Source: Paenibacillus sacheonensis (GTDB taxonomy: Bacteria; Bacillota; Bacilli; Paenibacillales; Paenibacillaceae). Taken from it: 64,000 bases of DNA. The DNA is taken from contig NZ_JAAAMU010000004.1 in assembly GCF_009909195.1 (NCBI RefSeq), positions 310,001 to 374,000 on the forward strand. The letters are read 5' to 3'. Position 1 is the first letter of the stretch, and each line of letters begins with the position of its first letter. Shown one piece after another: positions 19,549-29,035 of this stretch. The position numbers and the translations under genes were made by a program. The notes under the pieces were generated by a model. That model was given only the letters and a program-made list of their open reading frames with translations, was not told the origin of the DNA and made no database searches.

Positions 19549-19642
19549 TTAACAATCTCGCTGCGATATGGGTATAATCGAAAAGAACTATTCGAGAAAA
19601 TGGCCGGAACAGCTTGCATTTTAGTACTTAGAGACATAAAAT
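19549..19642 (+). promoter_or_regulatory. Two candidate sigma-A promoters for korAB
   Basis: Distal: TTAACA (19549-19554) and TATAAT (19573-19578), 18-base spacer. Proximal: TTGCAT (19614-19619) and TAAAAT (19637-19642), 17-base spacer. Both point to korA. Confidence 0.55.
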
Positions 19643-19730
19643 TTATTTGATTATACGATAGGAATGTTGGATCACTTGTTTAATGTTGTCGAAAATATTG
19701 CAGGTTTATTCAAAAGAGGAGATGGGCATT

Positions 19731-21470
19731 TTGATTAGTCAATTGTCTTGGAAAATCGGGGGACAACAAGGGGAAGGCGTTGAGAGTACCGACCGTATTT
19801 TCTCGACAGCGCTTAACCGTCTTGGCTACTACTTGTATGGGTACCGCCACTTTTCATCGCGGATCAAAGGCGGTCACACGAACAATAAAATTAGAATCAG
19901 CACGCAGCCGAAGCTCGCCATTTCGGACGATCTTGATATTTTGGTCGCGTTCGACCAAGAAAGCATCGATTTGAACGCACATGAATTGCGTGCGGGCGGC
20001 GTGGTCGTAGCTGACGCCAAGTTTAACCCGGTACTTCCGGAAGGCATCAATGCTCGTCTATTCCCGGTTCCAATTACTTCGATCGCAGAGGACCTGGGCA
20101 CTTCGCTCATGAAAAACATGGTGGCGTCCGGTGCTTCTTGGGCGCTTCTTGGTCTGCCGGTCGACGTTTTCAATAAAGCGGTCGAAGAAGAGTTCGGTCG
20201 CAAAGGCGCAGCTATCGTCGAGAAAAACATCGAAGCCGTCAAACGCGGCTCCGACTTCGTGCTCGAGCTTGCGGGCGGACCGCTGGAAGAATTCCAGCTT
20301 GAACCGGCCGACGGCAAGCAAAAGCTGTTCATGATCGGCAACGAAGCGATCGGCCTCGGAGCCGTAGCAGGCGGCTGCCGTCTCATGTCCGCGTATCCGA
20401 TTACGCCGGCTTCCGAAATCATGGAATATTTGATCAAGAAACTTCCGAAATTCGGCGGAACCGTCGTTCAAACGGAAGACGAAATCGCGGCGGTAACGAT
20501 GGCGATCGGCGCCAACTATGCCGGCGTTCGCACGATGACCGCATCCGCGGGTCCCGGTCTGTCGCTTATGATGGAAGCCATCGGCCTTGCCGGCATGACG
20601 GAAACGCCGCTCGTGATCGTGGATACGCAGCGCGGCGGTCCTTCGACAGGCTTGCCGACCAAACAAGAACAATCCGACTTGAACGCGATGGTATACGGCA
20701 CGCACGGTGAAATTCCGAAAATCGTCATTGCGCCTGCAAGCTTGGAAGATTGCTTCTACGATACGATCGAATCTTTCAATCTCTCGGAACAATACCAAGT
20801 TCCGGTTATTCTAATGACAGACCTTCAGCTCTCGCTGGGCAAGCAGTCCTGCGAGCCGCTGGATCTCAATAAAATGCCGATCAACCGCGGCAAGCTGGTA
20901 CGCGAGAGCGAGCTTCCGTCGCTGGAGACGAACGAACTGTTCAAGCGTTACGAGCTGACGGACGACGGCGTATCGCCGCGCGTCATTCCAGGCGATAAAT
21001 TCGGCCTGCATCACGTCACGGGCGTCGAGCACGATGAGACGGGCCGTCCTTCCGAAAGCGCGATTAACCGCAAACGGATGATGGATAAACGACTGACGAA
21101 GCTTGACGGCATGTATATCCGCGATGCTGTCCGCGCGGACGCTCCATATGCGGAAGCAGACCTGCTTATCATCGGCATGGGCTCGACGGGCGGTACGATC
21201 GACGAAGCGCGCGTTCGTTTGGAAAGCGACGGCTTGAAAACCAACCATATTACGATTCGCCAAATTCATCCGTTCCCGGCCGAATTGGTAGAGCCTTACC
21301 TGAACGGCGCAGCTAAAGTCGTCGTGCTCGAGAACAACGCGACGGGACAGCTGGCCGACCAAGTGAAGCTGCACGCCGGCCATGCGAACAAAATCAAAAG
21401 CGTTCTGAAATACGACGGTAATCCGTTCCTGCCTTCCGAAGTGCACAAAGCATGCAAGGAGTTGGTCTAA
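19731..21470 (+). CDS. korA: 2-oxoacid:ferredoxin oxidoreductase, alpha subunit
   Basis: Alpha subunit (fused gamma-alpha) of a 2-oxoacid:acceptor oxidoreductase, probably 2-oxoglutarate, that oxidises the acid to acyl-CoA and reduces ferredoxin. The N-terminal gamma domain (SWKIGGQQGEGVEST, residues 4-18) is followed by the pyrimidine-binding domain (AYPITPASEIMEYL) and the domain II region ending in the conserved HPFPAE. TTG 19731 is chosen because AGAGGAG ends nine bases before it; the ATG at 19722 directly abuts that site. The length of 579 aa matches the family. It is one base from korB. Confidence 0.9.
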   Translation: MISQLSWKIGGQQGEGVESTDRIFSTALNRLGYYLYGYRHFSSRIKGGHTNNKIRISTQPKLAISDDLDILVAFDQESIDLNAHELRAGGVVVADAKFNPVLPEGINARLFPVPITSIAEDLGTSLMKNMVASGASWALLGLPVDVFNKAVEEEFGRKGAAIVEKNIEAVKRGSDFVLELAGGPLEEFQLEPADGKQKLFMIGNEAIGLGAVAGGCRLMSAYPITPASEIMEYLIKKLPKFGGTVVQTEDEIAAVTMAIGANYAGVRTMTASAGPGLSLMMEAIGLAGMTETPLVIVDTQRGGPSTGLPTKQEQSDLNAMVYGTHGEIPKIVIAPASLEDCFYDTIESFNLSEQYQVPVILMTDLQLSLGKQSCEPLDLNKMPINRGKLVRESELPSLETNELFKRYELTDDGVSPRVIPGDKFGLHHVTGVEHDETGRPSESAINRKRMMDKRLTKLDGMYIRDAVRADAPYAEADLLIIGMGSTGGTIDEARVRLESDGLKTNHITIRQIHPFPAELVEPYLNGAAKVVVLENNATGQLADQVKLHAGHANKIKSVLKYDGNPFLPSEVHKACKELV

Positions 21471-21471
21471 G

Positions 21472-22338
21472 ATGGCGACATTTAAAGAGTTTCGCAATAA
21501 CGTAAAACCGAACTGGTGCCCAGGCTGCGGAGACTTCTCCGTCCAAGCCGCGATTCAGCGTGCTGCAGCCAATGCAGGCCTAGAGCCCGAGAAATTGGCA
21601 GTCGTATCGGGTATCGGATGCTCGGGCCGGATTTCCGGTTATATTAACGCCTACGGTCTGCACGGCATTCACGGCCGCGCGCTCCCGATCGCCCAAGGCG
21701 TGAAGCTGGCAAACCGCGAGCTGACGGTCATCGCTTCCGGCGGTGACGGCGACGGCTTCGCGATCGGCATGGGTCATACGGTCCACGCGATTCGCCGTAA
21801 CATCGACTTGACGTATATCGTCATGGATAACCAAATCTACGGTCTGACCAAAGGGCAAACGTCGCCGCGCAGCGCGGAAGGCTTCAAGACGAAATCGACG
21901 CCCGAAGGCTCCATCGAGTCGACGTTGTCTCCGCTCGAGATCGCGATGTCTGCCGGCGCAACGTTCATCGCGCAGTCTTTCTCCAGCGATCTGAAGCAGC
22001 TGACGGCGCTGATCGAAGCGGGCTTGAACCACAAAGGCTTCTCGCTGATCAACGTATTCAGCCCTTGCGTTACGTTCAACAAAGTGAATACGTACGATTG
22101 GTTCAAAGAAAACATCGTCAACCTGGATCAGTTCCCGGATTATGATCCGTCCAACCGGATCGCGGCCATGAACAAAATCATGGAAACGAACGGCATGCTT
22201 ACCGGCCTGATCTATCAAAACAAAGAGCGTCAAGCGTACGAATCCATGATCAGCGGCTTCCAGCCGGAAGGTCTTGCAAACCAAGACCTGTCGCTGTCGC
22301 AAGAGCAGTTTGACAAGCTCGTCGCCGAGTTCAAATAA
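21472..22338 (+). CDS. korB: 2-oxoacid:ferredoxin oxidoreductase, beta subunit
   Basis: Thiamine-diphosphate and iron-sulfur subunit, 288 aa. Cluster cysteines appear in NWCPGCGDF, GIGCSG and SPCVTFN; the TPP motif is GDGDGFAIGMGH through MDNQIYGLTKGQTSP. It pairs with korA to form the enzyme that replaces or supplements the 2-oxoglutarate dehydrogenase step and supplies reduced ferredoxin. The exact 2-oxoacid cannot be read from sequence. Confidence 0.92.
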   Translation: MATFKEFRNNVKPNWCPGCGDFSVQAAIQRAAANAGLEPEKLAVVSGIGCSGRISGYINAYGLHGIHGRALPIAQGVKLANRELTVIASGGDGDGFAIGMGHTVHAIRRNIDLTYIVMDNQIYGLTKGQTSPRSAEGFKTKSTPEGSIESTLSPLEIAMSAGATFIAQSFSSDLKQLTALIEAGLNHKGFSLINVFSPCVTFNKVNTYDWFKENIVNLDQFPDYDPSNRIAAMNKIMETNGMLTGLIYQNKERQAYESMISGFQPEGLANQDLSLSQEQFDKLVAEFK

Positions 22339-22367
22339 TCGCGTTTTCTTTCAGTGAATATTAAAGC

Positions 22368-22402
22368 AGGCATACCGTTCAATGTGACGGTATGCCTTTC
22401 TT
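22368..22402 (+). terminator. Intrinsic terminator after korB
   Basis: Perfect eleven-base arms AGGCATACCGT (22368-22378) and ACGGTATGCCT (22387-22397), then TTCTT. Confidence 0.8.
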
Positions 22403-22432
22403 ACGACATTGAAGAGAAAGAAGGGAAGCCAA

Positions 22433-23005
22433 ATGACATTTAAGGTTCCTGTCGGCGTATCCGCCCGGCATATTCATCTAGCGCAAGAGCATGTTGAACG
22501 TTTATTCGGACCGGGTGCCGAGCTGACGGTATTCAAGCCGCTGTCTCAGCCCGGCCAGTATGCGGCTAACGAAACGGTCGAGGTAACCGGCCCGAAAGGA
22601 AGCTTCGGCAAGGTTCGGATTCTCGGACCCGTACGCAAGCGCACGCAGCTTGAGGTATCGCGCACGGATGCCTTTACGCTCGGAATCAACCCGCCGGTAC
22701 GCGAGTCGGGCGATATCGCCGGTTCGGCTGGCATCACCATTAAGGGACCCGCAGGCGAAATCGCCATTGAAGAAGGCGTCATCGTCGCAGCGCGTCATAT
22801 TCATTTTCATACAAGCGATGCGGAGCGCATGGGCATCGCGGACAAGCAGCGACTGTCGGTTCGCCTTCACGGGGAACGCGGCGTTATCTTGGAGAACGTC
22901 ATCGCGCGCGTATCGCCGGAGTTCGCGCTCGACATGCATATCGATACCGACGAAGCGAATGCCGCAGGCGCCAAAACCGGCGACGAGGCCGAGATTATCG
23001 GTTAG
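22433..23005 (+). CDS. pduL: Phosphate propanoyltransferase (PduL-type phosphotransacylase)
   Basis: Transfers acyl groups between CoA and phosphate (acetyl or propanoyl), 190 aa. The two PTAC repeats each carry the zinc-binding histidines, SARHIHL and AARHIHFH. AAGAAGGGA lies six bases before ATG 22433. No shell protein or diol/ethanolamine gene is nearby and there is no N-terminal encapsulation helix, so this is a cytosolic, free-standing enzyme. An association with acyl-CoA made by KorAB is possible but inferred only from adjacency. Confidence 0.88.
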   Translation: MTFKVPVGVSARHIHLAQEHVERLFGPGAELTVFKPLSQPGQYAANETVEVTGPKGSFGKVRILGPVRKRTQLEVSRTDAFTLGINPPVRESGDIAGSAGITIKGPAGEIAIEEGVIVAARHIHFHTSDAERMGIADKQRLSVRLHGERGVILENVIARVSPEFALDMHIDTDEANAAGAKTGDEAEIIG

Positions 23006-23021
23006 CTCCAAGCCTTCATGG

Positions 23022-23058
23022 ACCCCTATTTCCGCTTGCAGCCGGAGTAGGGGTTTTT
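23022..23058 (+). terminator. Intrinsic terminator after pduL
   Basis: CCCCTA (23023-23028) and TAGGGG (23048-23053) with an inner CCG/CGG pair, followed by TTTTT. Confidence 0.78.
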
Positions 23059-23233
23059 GAGTCTCCTGAATAGGGCGGACATTGGAGCCGACAATGGAAG
23101 CCGTTTCCCATACGGCAGCGGATTTCGCAAGCCGACCGGTGCAACTGGTAATGGAGGCGCATTTTTCTTTCTAATCGCGATGGATTTTGATATAATGCTG
23201 GAATGGACACGTATAGAGAGGGGACGTGAAGCA

Positions 23234-24793
23234 GTGGGCGGCACCGAGAAGGACTTCTCCAAATATTTCGATTTTTCGGGTGCGAAAGTGTTGAAAGAAG
23301 CGGATGGCAAAACGACCTACCGGATCAGCGGTAGAGATATAACGATAAATGCAGCGCCAAGCTACAAAGACGAGAAGCGACGGGGCAGGGAAGAAATACA
23401 GGTTCACTACGAATCCTCGATTCCTCCCGATCTGCAGCAGCTTGGGAAAGGCAAAACCTACCACATCACGACGTACGGCTGCCAGATGAACGAGCATGAC
23501 ACCGAAGTGATCAAAGGGATTTTCGAGCAGATGGGCTATCTGCCGACCGAGAATCGCAACGATGCGGACGTAATCCTGCTTAACACGTGCGCGGTTCGCG
23601 AGAATGCGGAAGACAAGGTGTTCGGCGAGCTCGGGCATTTGAAGCACCTGAAGCTCGAGAAGCCGGATCTTATTCTTGGCGTATGCGGCTGCATGTCGCA
23701 GGAAGAGTCCGTCGTCGGCCGAATCATGCAGAAGCACAGCTTCGTCGATTTGATCTTTGGCACGCACAACATCCACCGGCTGCCGTATTTGCTGCAGGAT
23801 GCGCTCTTCGGTAAAGAGATGGTCGTGGAAGTATGGTCCAAGGAAGGCGACATCATCGAGAATTTGCCGAAGAAGCGCGAAGGCATGCGCGGCTGGGTGA
23901 ACATCATGTACGGCTGCGATAAGTTCTGCACCTACTGCATCGTGCCGTATACGCGCGGCAAGGAGCGCAGCAGGCGTCCGGAGGACGTCATCGCCGAGGT
24001 TCGGGAGCTGGCGCGGCAGGGCTTTAAAGAGATTACGCTGCTCGGTCAGAATGTAAATGCCTACGGCAAGGACTTCGAAGACATCGATTATCGGTTCGGA
24101 GATCTGATGGCGGATATGTCGAAGATCGATCTTCCCCGGATCCGCTTTACGACGAGCCATCCGCGCGACTTCGACGATCACCTCATCCAAGTGTTGGCAA
24201 CCAGAGGGAACCTCGTCGAACATATTCATCTGCCCGTACAGTCCGGCAGTACGGAAGTGTTGAAGCGGATGAGCCGTAAGTACTCGCGGGAGCTGTATCT
24301 GGAGCTTGTCGGCAAAATCAAGGGGATCATTCCGGACGTCGCGCTGACGACCGACATCATCGTCGGGTTCCCGGGCGAGACGGAGGAGCAGTTCGAAGAG
24401 ACGCTGTCGCTGATGAGGGAAGTCGGATTTTCCTCGGCGTACACGTTCATTTACTCCCCGCGCGAAGGGACGCCTGCTGCGGATATGGAAGATAATATTC
24501 CGGCGAGCGTCAAAAAATCGCGGCTGGCGCGGCTGAACGAAGTCGTAGCCGAGCAGAGCCTGCGAAGCAATCGGCTCCTGATCAACCAAACCGTCGAGGT
24601 GCTGGTCGAAGGACAAAGCAAGAACAATCCGGAGGTGCTCGCCGGACGAACGCGCACGAATAAGCTTGTACACATGACAGGTCCTGCTTCATGGATCGGA
24701 CAATTTATCGAGGCGCGCGTGACGGACGTGCAAACGTGGTATATCAAAGCAGAACCGGTAATGGAAGAGCGCGAGCAAGAAGCAGTATCTTAA
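23234..24793 (+). CDS. miaB: tRNA-2-methylthio-N6-dimethylallyladenosine synthase MiaB
   Basis: Radical SAM methylthiotransferase acting on i6A37 of tRNA, 519 aa. The UPF0004 domain has [21 protein letters not shown] and GVCGCMSQ; the radical SAM cysteines are in [12 protein letters not shown]; the TRAM domain closes the protein. GTG 23234 follows AGAGGGGA by about ten bases and gives an N-terminus ([10 protein letters not shown], later [10 protein letters not shown]) like B. subtilis MiaB; the longer open frame upstream starts inside the pduL terminator. A TATAAT at 23191 may be its -10. Confidence 0.93.
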   Translation: MGGTEKDFSKYFDFSGAKVLKEADGKTTYRISGRDITINAAPSYKDEKRRGREEIQVHYESSIPPDLQQLGKGKTYHITTYGCQMNEHDTEVIKGIFEQMGYLPTENRNDADVILLNTCAVRENAEDKVFGELGHLKHLKLEKPDLILGVCGCMSQEESVVGRIMQKHSFVDLIFGTHNIHRLPYLLQDALFGKEMVVEVWSKEGDIIENLPKKREGMRGWVNIMYGCDKFCTYCIVPYTRGKERSRRPEDVIAEVRELARQGFKEITLLGQNVNAYGKDFEDIDYRFGDLMADMSKIDLPRIRFTTSHPRDFDDHLIQVLATRGNLVEHIHLPVQSGSTEVLKRMSRKYSRELYLELVGKIKGIIPDVALTTDIIVGFPGETEEQFEETLSLMREVGFSSAYTFIYSPREGTPAADMEDNIPASVKKSRLARLNEVVAEQSLRSNRLLINQTVEVLVEGQSKNNPEVLAGRTRTNKLVHMTGPASWIGQFIEARVTDVQTWYIKAEPVMEEREQEAVS

Positions 24794-24814
24794 CGATTAG
24801 AGGAGCGAAAGACA

Positions 24815-25291
24815 ATGGCAAACGAACAACAAGCGAAGCACGACCACGATCATGATCACGATGCAGGGTGCGCAGTACCGAAATTCAACACGGAGGACAT
24901 CATCGTACGCGCCGACATCATGGCCAAAACGAAGGAACTTGCGTCGATGATTTTCACGTCCGAGGAAGTACAGCAATTCCAGCGCGCCGAGAAGCAAATT
25001 CAAGGCAATGAGCGCGTTCAAGGCTTGATCGCCAAAATCAAGAAGAAGCAAAAGGAAGTCGTTGCCTTCGAAACGACCTTCAAAAACGCCGACATGGTCG
25101 CCAAAATCGAGAAAGAAATCGAAGTGCTCCAAGACGAGCTGGACGGCATTCCGATCATCACGGAGTTCCAGCAAAGCCAAGCGGACATCAACTACTTGCT
25201 GCAATCGGTCGTTTCCGTCATTCGGGATACGGTTGCGGAGAAAATCACGATCGAAGATGCGCAGACGGAAGATCCGGAAGAGTGCATGTAG
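24815..25291 (+). CDS. ricA: RicA/YmcA, YlbF-YmcA family regulator
   Basis: Subunit of the RicA-RicF-RicT (YmcA-YlbF-YaaT) complex that affects RNA processing with RNase Y and phosphorelay output in Bacillus. The helical YlbF/YmcA core runs from about residue 22 to 145. Two oddities are visible: the head is a His/Asp repeat (HDHDHDHD) followed by Cys19, and the only other cysteine is two residues from the C-terminus in EECM. Location straight after miaB matches Bacillus. 158 aa. Confidence 0.87.
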   Translation: MANEQQAKHDHDHDHDAGCAVPKFNTEDIIVRADIMAKTKELASMIFTSEEVQQFQRAEKQIQGNERVQGLIAKIKKKQKEVVAFETTFKNADMVAKIEKEIEVLQDELDGIPIITEFQQSQADINYLLQSVVSVIRDTVAEKITIEDAQTEDPEECM

Positions 25292-25302
25292 GAAGCGAAC
25301 TC

Positions 25303-25352
25303 AAAAACACCTGCCGAATCGACGCGTTTGCGTGCGCTCGGCAGGTGTTTTC
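25303..25352. terminator. Bidirectional terminator between ricA and the MFS gene
   Basis: AAAACACCTGCCGA (about 25304-25317) pairs with TCGGCAGGTGTTTT (25338-25351). A and T runs on the two sides allow termination from both convergent genes. Confidence 0.82.
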
Positions 25353-25377
25353 TATAGAAGAGCGTTAGTAGGTCAAG

Positions 25378-26604
25378 CTAGGAAGAAGACCATGATCGGG
25401 CGCTGGCGCGTTTCCATATCAGCGTAAGCAGCAGTGCGGTTGCGGCAAACGCGCCGCCGAGCCAGAAACCGTAATCCCGTCCGAGCATGTCATTCACGAA
25501 GCCGGCGAGGAACGGACCCGCGAACATGCCGATGGAGTAGATCGCCTGGTAGAAGCCCATTGCCGTCGCTCGCTTGGACGACTCGAACGGCTGGATGGCG
25601 AGCCCGAGCAGAATGGGCAGATGCATGCCCTGCGCGAAGCCGTTCAGCACCTGCGTGAGCGCGAGCATCCCCAGATTCGGCGCGAACGCGATGGCTACCG
25701 TGAAGATGCCGCTGAGTAAATAGGCAGTGCCGATGACATTCCATGTTCCGAAACGCGGCACGAGCCACCTGCCCGTGATGAGCGAGGCAAGGCCATGCGG
25801 TACCATAAAGGCGATCACGATCAGCGTGAGCTGCCCATTCGATGCGCCGAGCGATGTCGCTTTCAGCGGCGTGAAGCCGAACATCGTGATGAATAAGACG
25901 CAATGGGCGAGAATCGAGAGCATCGAGACCTGCTGCAGCGACGGCGTCCGTACGACCTCCCGCAAGTGACGGAGCGAGATCGGCGCCCGCGCTACGCCTT
26001 CTCGCGGTTCCTTGATCGCGAAGGCAAGGCCTAACCCGGCGAGGCCGATGAAAATACCGGCGGTGAAGGCGGCATTCCAGCTGTACGTATCGGCGAGCCA
26101 GCCGCTCAGGATCATGCCGATCAGCTGTCCGGATACGGTCAGGAAGCTGATGTTGCTCATCGCTTTCGTCGCTTCGGACGAGGCGAAGTAGGCGGCGTAC
26201 AGCACGGTGAACGCGACCCATGACGAGGCGCATACGCCCGACATCATGCGTCCAGCGAGCGGCCATATCCACGAGCCGGGAATCATGAACAGGAGGCAGC
26301 TGAGGGTGCCGGTGATCATGCCGAGCATCAGAAACGGCTTTCGCTTCTGCAGCTTATCGGACAGCAGGCCCAGCGGGAAACGGACGAACATTTGAACGAA
26401 CCCGTAGCTGCCGAGCACGATGCCGATCAGCACGTCGGAGTAGCCGCCGCTCTTCAAGAACGGGGATAAGATCGGGACATACACGTAAAGCGTGGACCAG
26501 TACAGCAGCGTAACGACGACGAAAATGATATGGTCCGAACGGGTCGTCGGGATTAATGCCGATTGCTCGCGCGAATTCGCTTCTGCGGACAAAGGAACCT
26601 TCAC
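25378..26604 (-). CDS. Major facilitator superfamily transporter
   Basis: Twelve-helix MFS permease of 408 aa. The loop 2-3 signature appears as RFPLGLLSDKLQKRKP, and a repeat in the second half is SLITGRWLVPRFG. Substrate not predictable; such proteins are usually drug or metabolite exporters. It is the only gene on the minus strand in the window and is divergent from lepB. The GTG at 26604 is preceded immediately by GGAGGA, which is too close; the TTG four codons later has better spacing, so the exact start is uncertain. Confidence 0.85.
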   Translation of the reverse strand: MKVPLSAEANSREQSALIPTTRSDHIIFVVVTLLYWSTLYVYVPILSPFLKSGGYSDVLIGIVLGSYGFVQMFVRFPLGLLSDKLQKRKPFLMLGMITGTLSCLLFMIPGSWIWPLAGRMMSGVCASSWVAFTVLYAAYFASSEATKAMSNISFLTVSGQLIGMILSGWLADTYSWNAAFTAGIFIGLAGLGLAFAIKEPREGVARAPISLRHLREVVRTPSLQQVSMLSILAHCVLFITMFGFTPLKATSLGASNGQLTLIVIAFMVPHGLASLITGRWLVPRFGTWNVIGTAYLLSGIFTVAIAFAPNLGMLALTQVLNGFAQGMHLPILLGLAIQPFESSKRATAMGFYQAIYSIGMFAGPFLAGFVNDMLGRDYGFWLGGAFAATALLLTLIWKRASARSWSSS

Positions 26605-26618
26605 TCCTCCGAATGTAA

Positions 26619-26647
26619 TTAAGATGTCAGCTTTCTTAATGTATAAT
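26619..26647 (+). promoter_or_regulatory. Candidate sigma-A promoter for lepB
   Basis: TTAAGA (26619-26624) and a perfect TATAAT (26642-26647) with 17 bases between, pointing away from the MFS gene. Confidence 0.55.
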
Positions 26648-26782
26648 AGGCCGATAGGAAGAGCAATCCTTTTTAAGCAATCCGTCCCTGTTTAAGAAAC
26701 TTATTGGCATCAAAAATCGTATTCATTAGCAGGAAGGTTGGACAAGCGAAGTCATTGGGAAGCCGGGAAGGAGTCGAAAAGA

Positions 26783-27307
26783 TTGAAGAAACCATGGATA
26801 CGAGAATTGCGGGACTGGTGCGTGACGCTGGGTATCGCGATTACGGCGGCGCTTCTGATTCAGAATTACGCGTTTGCGCAAACCGAGGTCAAAAATATTT
26901 CGATGCAAAAAACGCTCGTCGACGGACAACGACTTATCGAGGACAAGCTCAGCTACCATTTCGAATCGCCGCATCGAGGGGACATCGTCATCATCGACGG
27001 GCCGGAAAGCGACAGGCGGCTCATTAAACGGGTCATCGGACTGCCGGGCGACGTGATTGACTTTACGACCGACGGCCATGTGCTGGTGAACGATAACGTA
27101 CTACTGGAACCATATGTGAAAGGCTTATCGTTCTCCAACGGCATGCAGGTGCCGTTTACGGTACCTGCCAAGTCCGTATTCGTCATGGGCGACAATCGCG
27201 AGAACAGCCAAGACAGCCGGATGCTTGGCCCGATCGCGATCTCAAGCTTGGAAGGAAGAGCCGTGTTCCGGCTGTGGCCGCTGAGCAAGTTCGGCCAATT
27301 GGATTAA
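26783..27307 (+). CDS. lepB: Type I signal peptidase
   Basis: Membrane serine protease that removes signal peptides from secreted proteins. A single N-terminal anchor (WCVTLGIAITAALLIQNYAFA) is followed by the catalytic Ser in ISMQKTL, the Lys in RRLIKRVIGLPGD, and the GDNRENSQDSR box. The usual proline of SMxPT is Lys here. TTG 26783 is preferred (GGAAGGAG ten bases upstream, basic MKKPWIRELRDW head); a TTG at 26738 is also in frame but abuts its ribosome site. About 174 aa. Several paralogues are usual in this group. Confidence 0.87.
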   Translation: MKKPWIRELRDWCVTLGIAITAALLIQNYAFAQTEVKNISMQKTLVDGQRLIEDKLSYHFESPHRGDIVIIDGPESDRRLIKRVIGLPGDVIDFTTDGHVLVNDNVLLEPYVKGLSFSNGMQVPFTVPAKSVFVMGDNRENSQDSRMLGPIAISSLEGRAVFRLWPLSKFGQLD

Positions 27308-27311
27308 TCCT

Positions 27312-28337
27312 ATGCCTTTTACTTTCTCGCATCCGCTGTTCTCGGTACCGCTGAAGCGCATCGCGCCGAATTGGCTTAGCGTGACCGGACTTGTGCTGGG
27401 CAGCATGGTTCCGGACATGGAATATTTCATGGCGATGGAATCCTACCAGACGATCGGCCATTCGCTGCGCGGATTCTTGCTTCAGGGCTTGCCGCTCAGC
27501 ATCGCTTTCGCATATACCTTTCATCGCGTCGTGAAGCCGGTGCTTCCGAAGTTCCTGCCATCGGTCGGAGGGCTCGACCAATTCGCCAAGCACATGACGT
27601 CCGAAGAGTGGCGTCTGAATACATTGCGTACGTGGATGGTGTTCCTCGTCTCGCTGCTCATCGGGTATTGGACGCATATGTTCATGGATGCCTGGACGCA
27701 TTCGTCCGGCGTGTTCGTCGAATGGTTCCCGTTCCTGCATAACAAAATCAACGACGAGCCTCTTTATCAGCACATGCAAATTGGATTATCGTTGATCGGC
27801 ATCGGTGTTCCGGGCCTCATGCTGATCTACCGGTACATACGGTGGCATAAGCAGGCAGGTGCGGCAAGGCAGCCTTCCCTGTCTGCTTCGGGAACCAAGA
27901 TGCTGTTATGGCTGGCAGCCTTCGTCTTCGGATTCGTCTTGTTTGCGGGAAAAATGCTGTCGTCGGTGAATCGGACTTACTGGGTCAGCGACTTGGTCGT
28001 GGCGCCGTTGTCCTCCGCGCTCTTCGGGATTTTCTGCGCCTGCCTGTTCTATCAGGCTGCCAAGAAACGCAAGCTGACCCAAGCGCTCGGTCTCGTAGCG
28101 TTAACGTTCGTTGCTATCGTGGCGTTCAATGCCCTTCTGTATTTACGGATGCCGGACCAGGCCTTTCATTACTCGCGGTTCTTGGGACATCCGCCCAGAG
28201 GGCATTCCCAAGCCTTGTGGAACGGGTACTTATGGTGCTGGTCCTCGCTGCTGCTGCTCGGCAGCATCGTGATCGGCGGTGATCGCGGAAGCGGGCAACG
28301 GACGGTCGCAGGCAAGCGGCATACGTCTTCGTTATAA
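27312..28337 (+). CDS. DUF4184 family integral membrane protein
   Basis: Polytopic membrane protein, 341 aa, of the DUF4184 family; function unknown. The N-terminal signature MPFTFSHPLFSVPL with GSMVPDMEYF is diagnostic, and GYWTHMFMDAWTH adds conserved histidines and aspartates that suggest metal binding as in YdjM-type membrane hydrolases. It begins four bases after lepB with only a weak ribosome site, so it is probably translated in one message with lepB. The 210 bases after it hold no gene I can identify. Confidence 0.8.
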   Translation: MPFTFSHPLFSVPLKRIAPNWLSVTGLVLGSMVPDMEYFMAMESYQTIGHSLRGFLLQGLPLSIAFAYTFHRVVKPVLPKFLPSVGGLDQFAKHMTSEEWRLNTLRTWMVFLVSLLIGYWTHMFMDAWTHSSGVFVEWFPFLHNKINDEPLYQHMQIGLSLIGIGVPGLMLIYRYIRWHKQAGAARQPSLSASGTKMLLWLAAFVFGFVLFAGKMLSSVNRTYWVSDLVVAPLSSALFGIFCACLFYQAAKKRKLTQALGLVALTFVAIVAFNALLYLRMPDQAFHYSRFLGHPPRGHSQALWNGYLWCWSSLLLLGSIVIGGDRGSGQRTVAGKRHTSSL

Positions 28338-28547
28338 GCGGACAGTTCCGTTGGATTTGTGCATCATGCTCGCAGAAGGAACTGCATAAGACGGGATTCT
28401 ATTGGTCATTCTACTGCGGAACAACGGCGGTTGCGGCTAAGAGGGACTGCGGCTTGCGCATCCGTTTGGAGAATTGGATCCTGGGGTAATGAATCTTTTG
28501 AGCATGATGAAACGTATGACGCTACATACCGATTGGGAGGGATTACG

Positions 28548-28859
28548 ATGATTTTCTCGACTACACCGACGATTGAAGGTCAGCCGATTCAACAATATCT
28601 TGGCGTGGTAACCGGCGAGGCGATCATGGGCGCGAATATCGTCCGCGATTTGTTCGCCTCCATCACGGACATTGTCGGCGGGCGATCCGGTGCCTACGAG
28701 ACGAAGCTGAAGGAAGCGCGCGACGTGGCGTTCAACGAAATGTCCAGTCAAGCTTCCCGCCTCGGCGCCAACGCGATCGTCGGCATCGACATCGATTATG
28801 AAGTCGTTCGCGAAGGCATGCTAATGGTAGCGGTCAGCGGCACGGCGGTTCGCGTCTAG
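28548..28859 (+). CDS. YbjQ/UPF0145 family heavy-metal-binding domain protein
   Basis: 103-aa soluble protein of the YbjQ family, predicted pentameric, function unclear although often annotated as heavy-metal binding. Typical features are the N-terminal TTTPTIEG-like strand ([23 protein letters not shown]) and the ARDVAFNEM...[14 protein letters not shown] region. GGGAGGG lies six bases before ATG 28548; the longer open frame upstream has no coding character. Confidence 0.87.
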   Translation: MIFSTTPTIEGQPIQQYLGVVTGEAIMGANIVRDLFASITDIVGGRSGAYETKLKEARDVAFNEMSSQASRLGANAIVGIDIDYEVVREGMLMVAVSGTAVRV

Positions 28860-28876
28860 CTTGATTATCCGGTGAA

Positions 28877-28906
28877 ACAGCATTCGCGTCTGCGAATGCT
28901 GTTTGT
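28877..28906 (+). terminator. Intrinsic terminator after ybjQ-like gene
   Basis: ACAGCATTCGC and GCGAATGCTGT arms form a perfect eleven-base stem with a four-base loop, followed by TTGTT. Confidence 0.75.
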
Positions 28907-28908
28907 TC

Positions 28909-28944
28909 GTTCGTTCGCATGTTCGTTCGCATGTTCGTTCGTCT
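28909..28944 (+). repeat. Three 12-bp tandem repeats (GTTCGTTCGCAT)
   Basis: Units at 28909-28920 and 28921-28932 are identical; the third (28933-28944) ends in TCT instead of CAT. Shorter GTTCGT units flank the array. It lies between a terminator and the rhodanese gene. Confidence 0.8.
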
Positions 28945-29035
28945 GTTCGTGGGCGGCTGGACATGGCAGGCTGCCGGAAGGTAAAATGCTAGGTAGAATC
29001 GCAATTATGAAGCTTGAAGGAGCGGTAAGTGGATT

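Noticed and set aside
23171..24673. 500-codon minus-strand open frame
   Set aside because: Antisense to miaB, with no recognisable motif.
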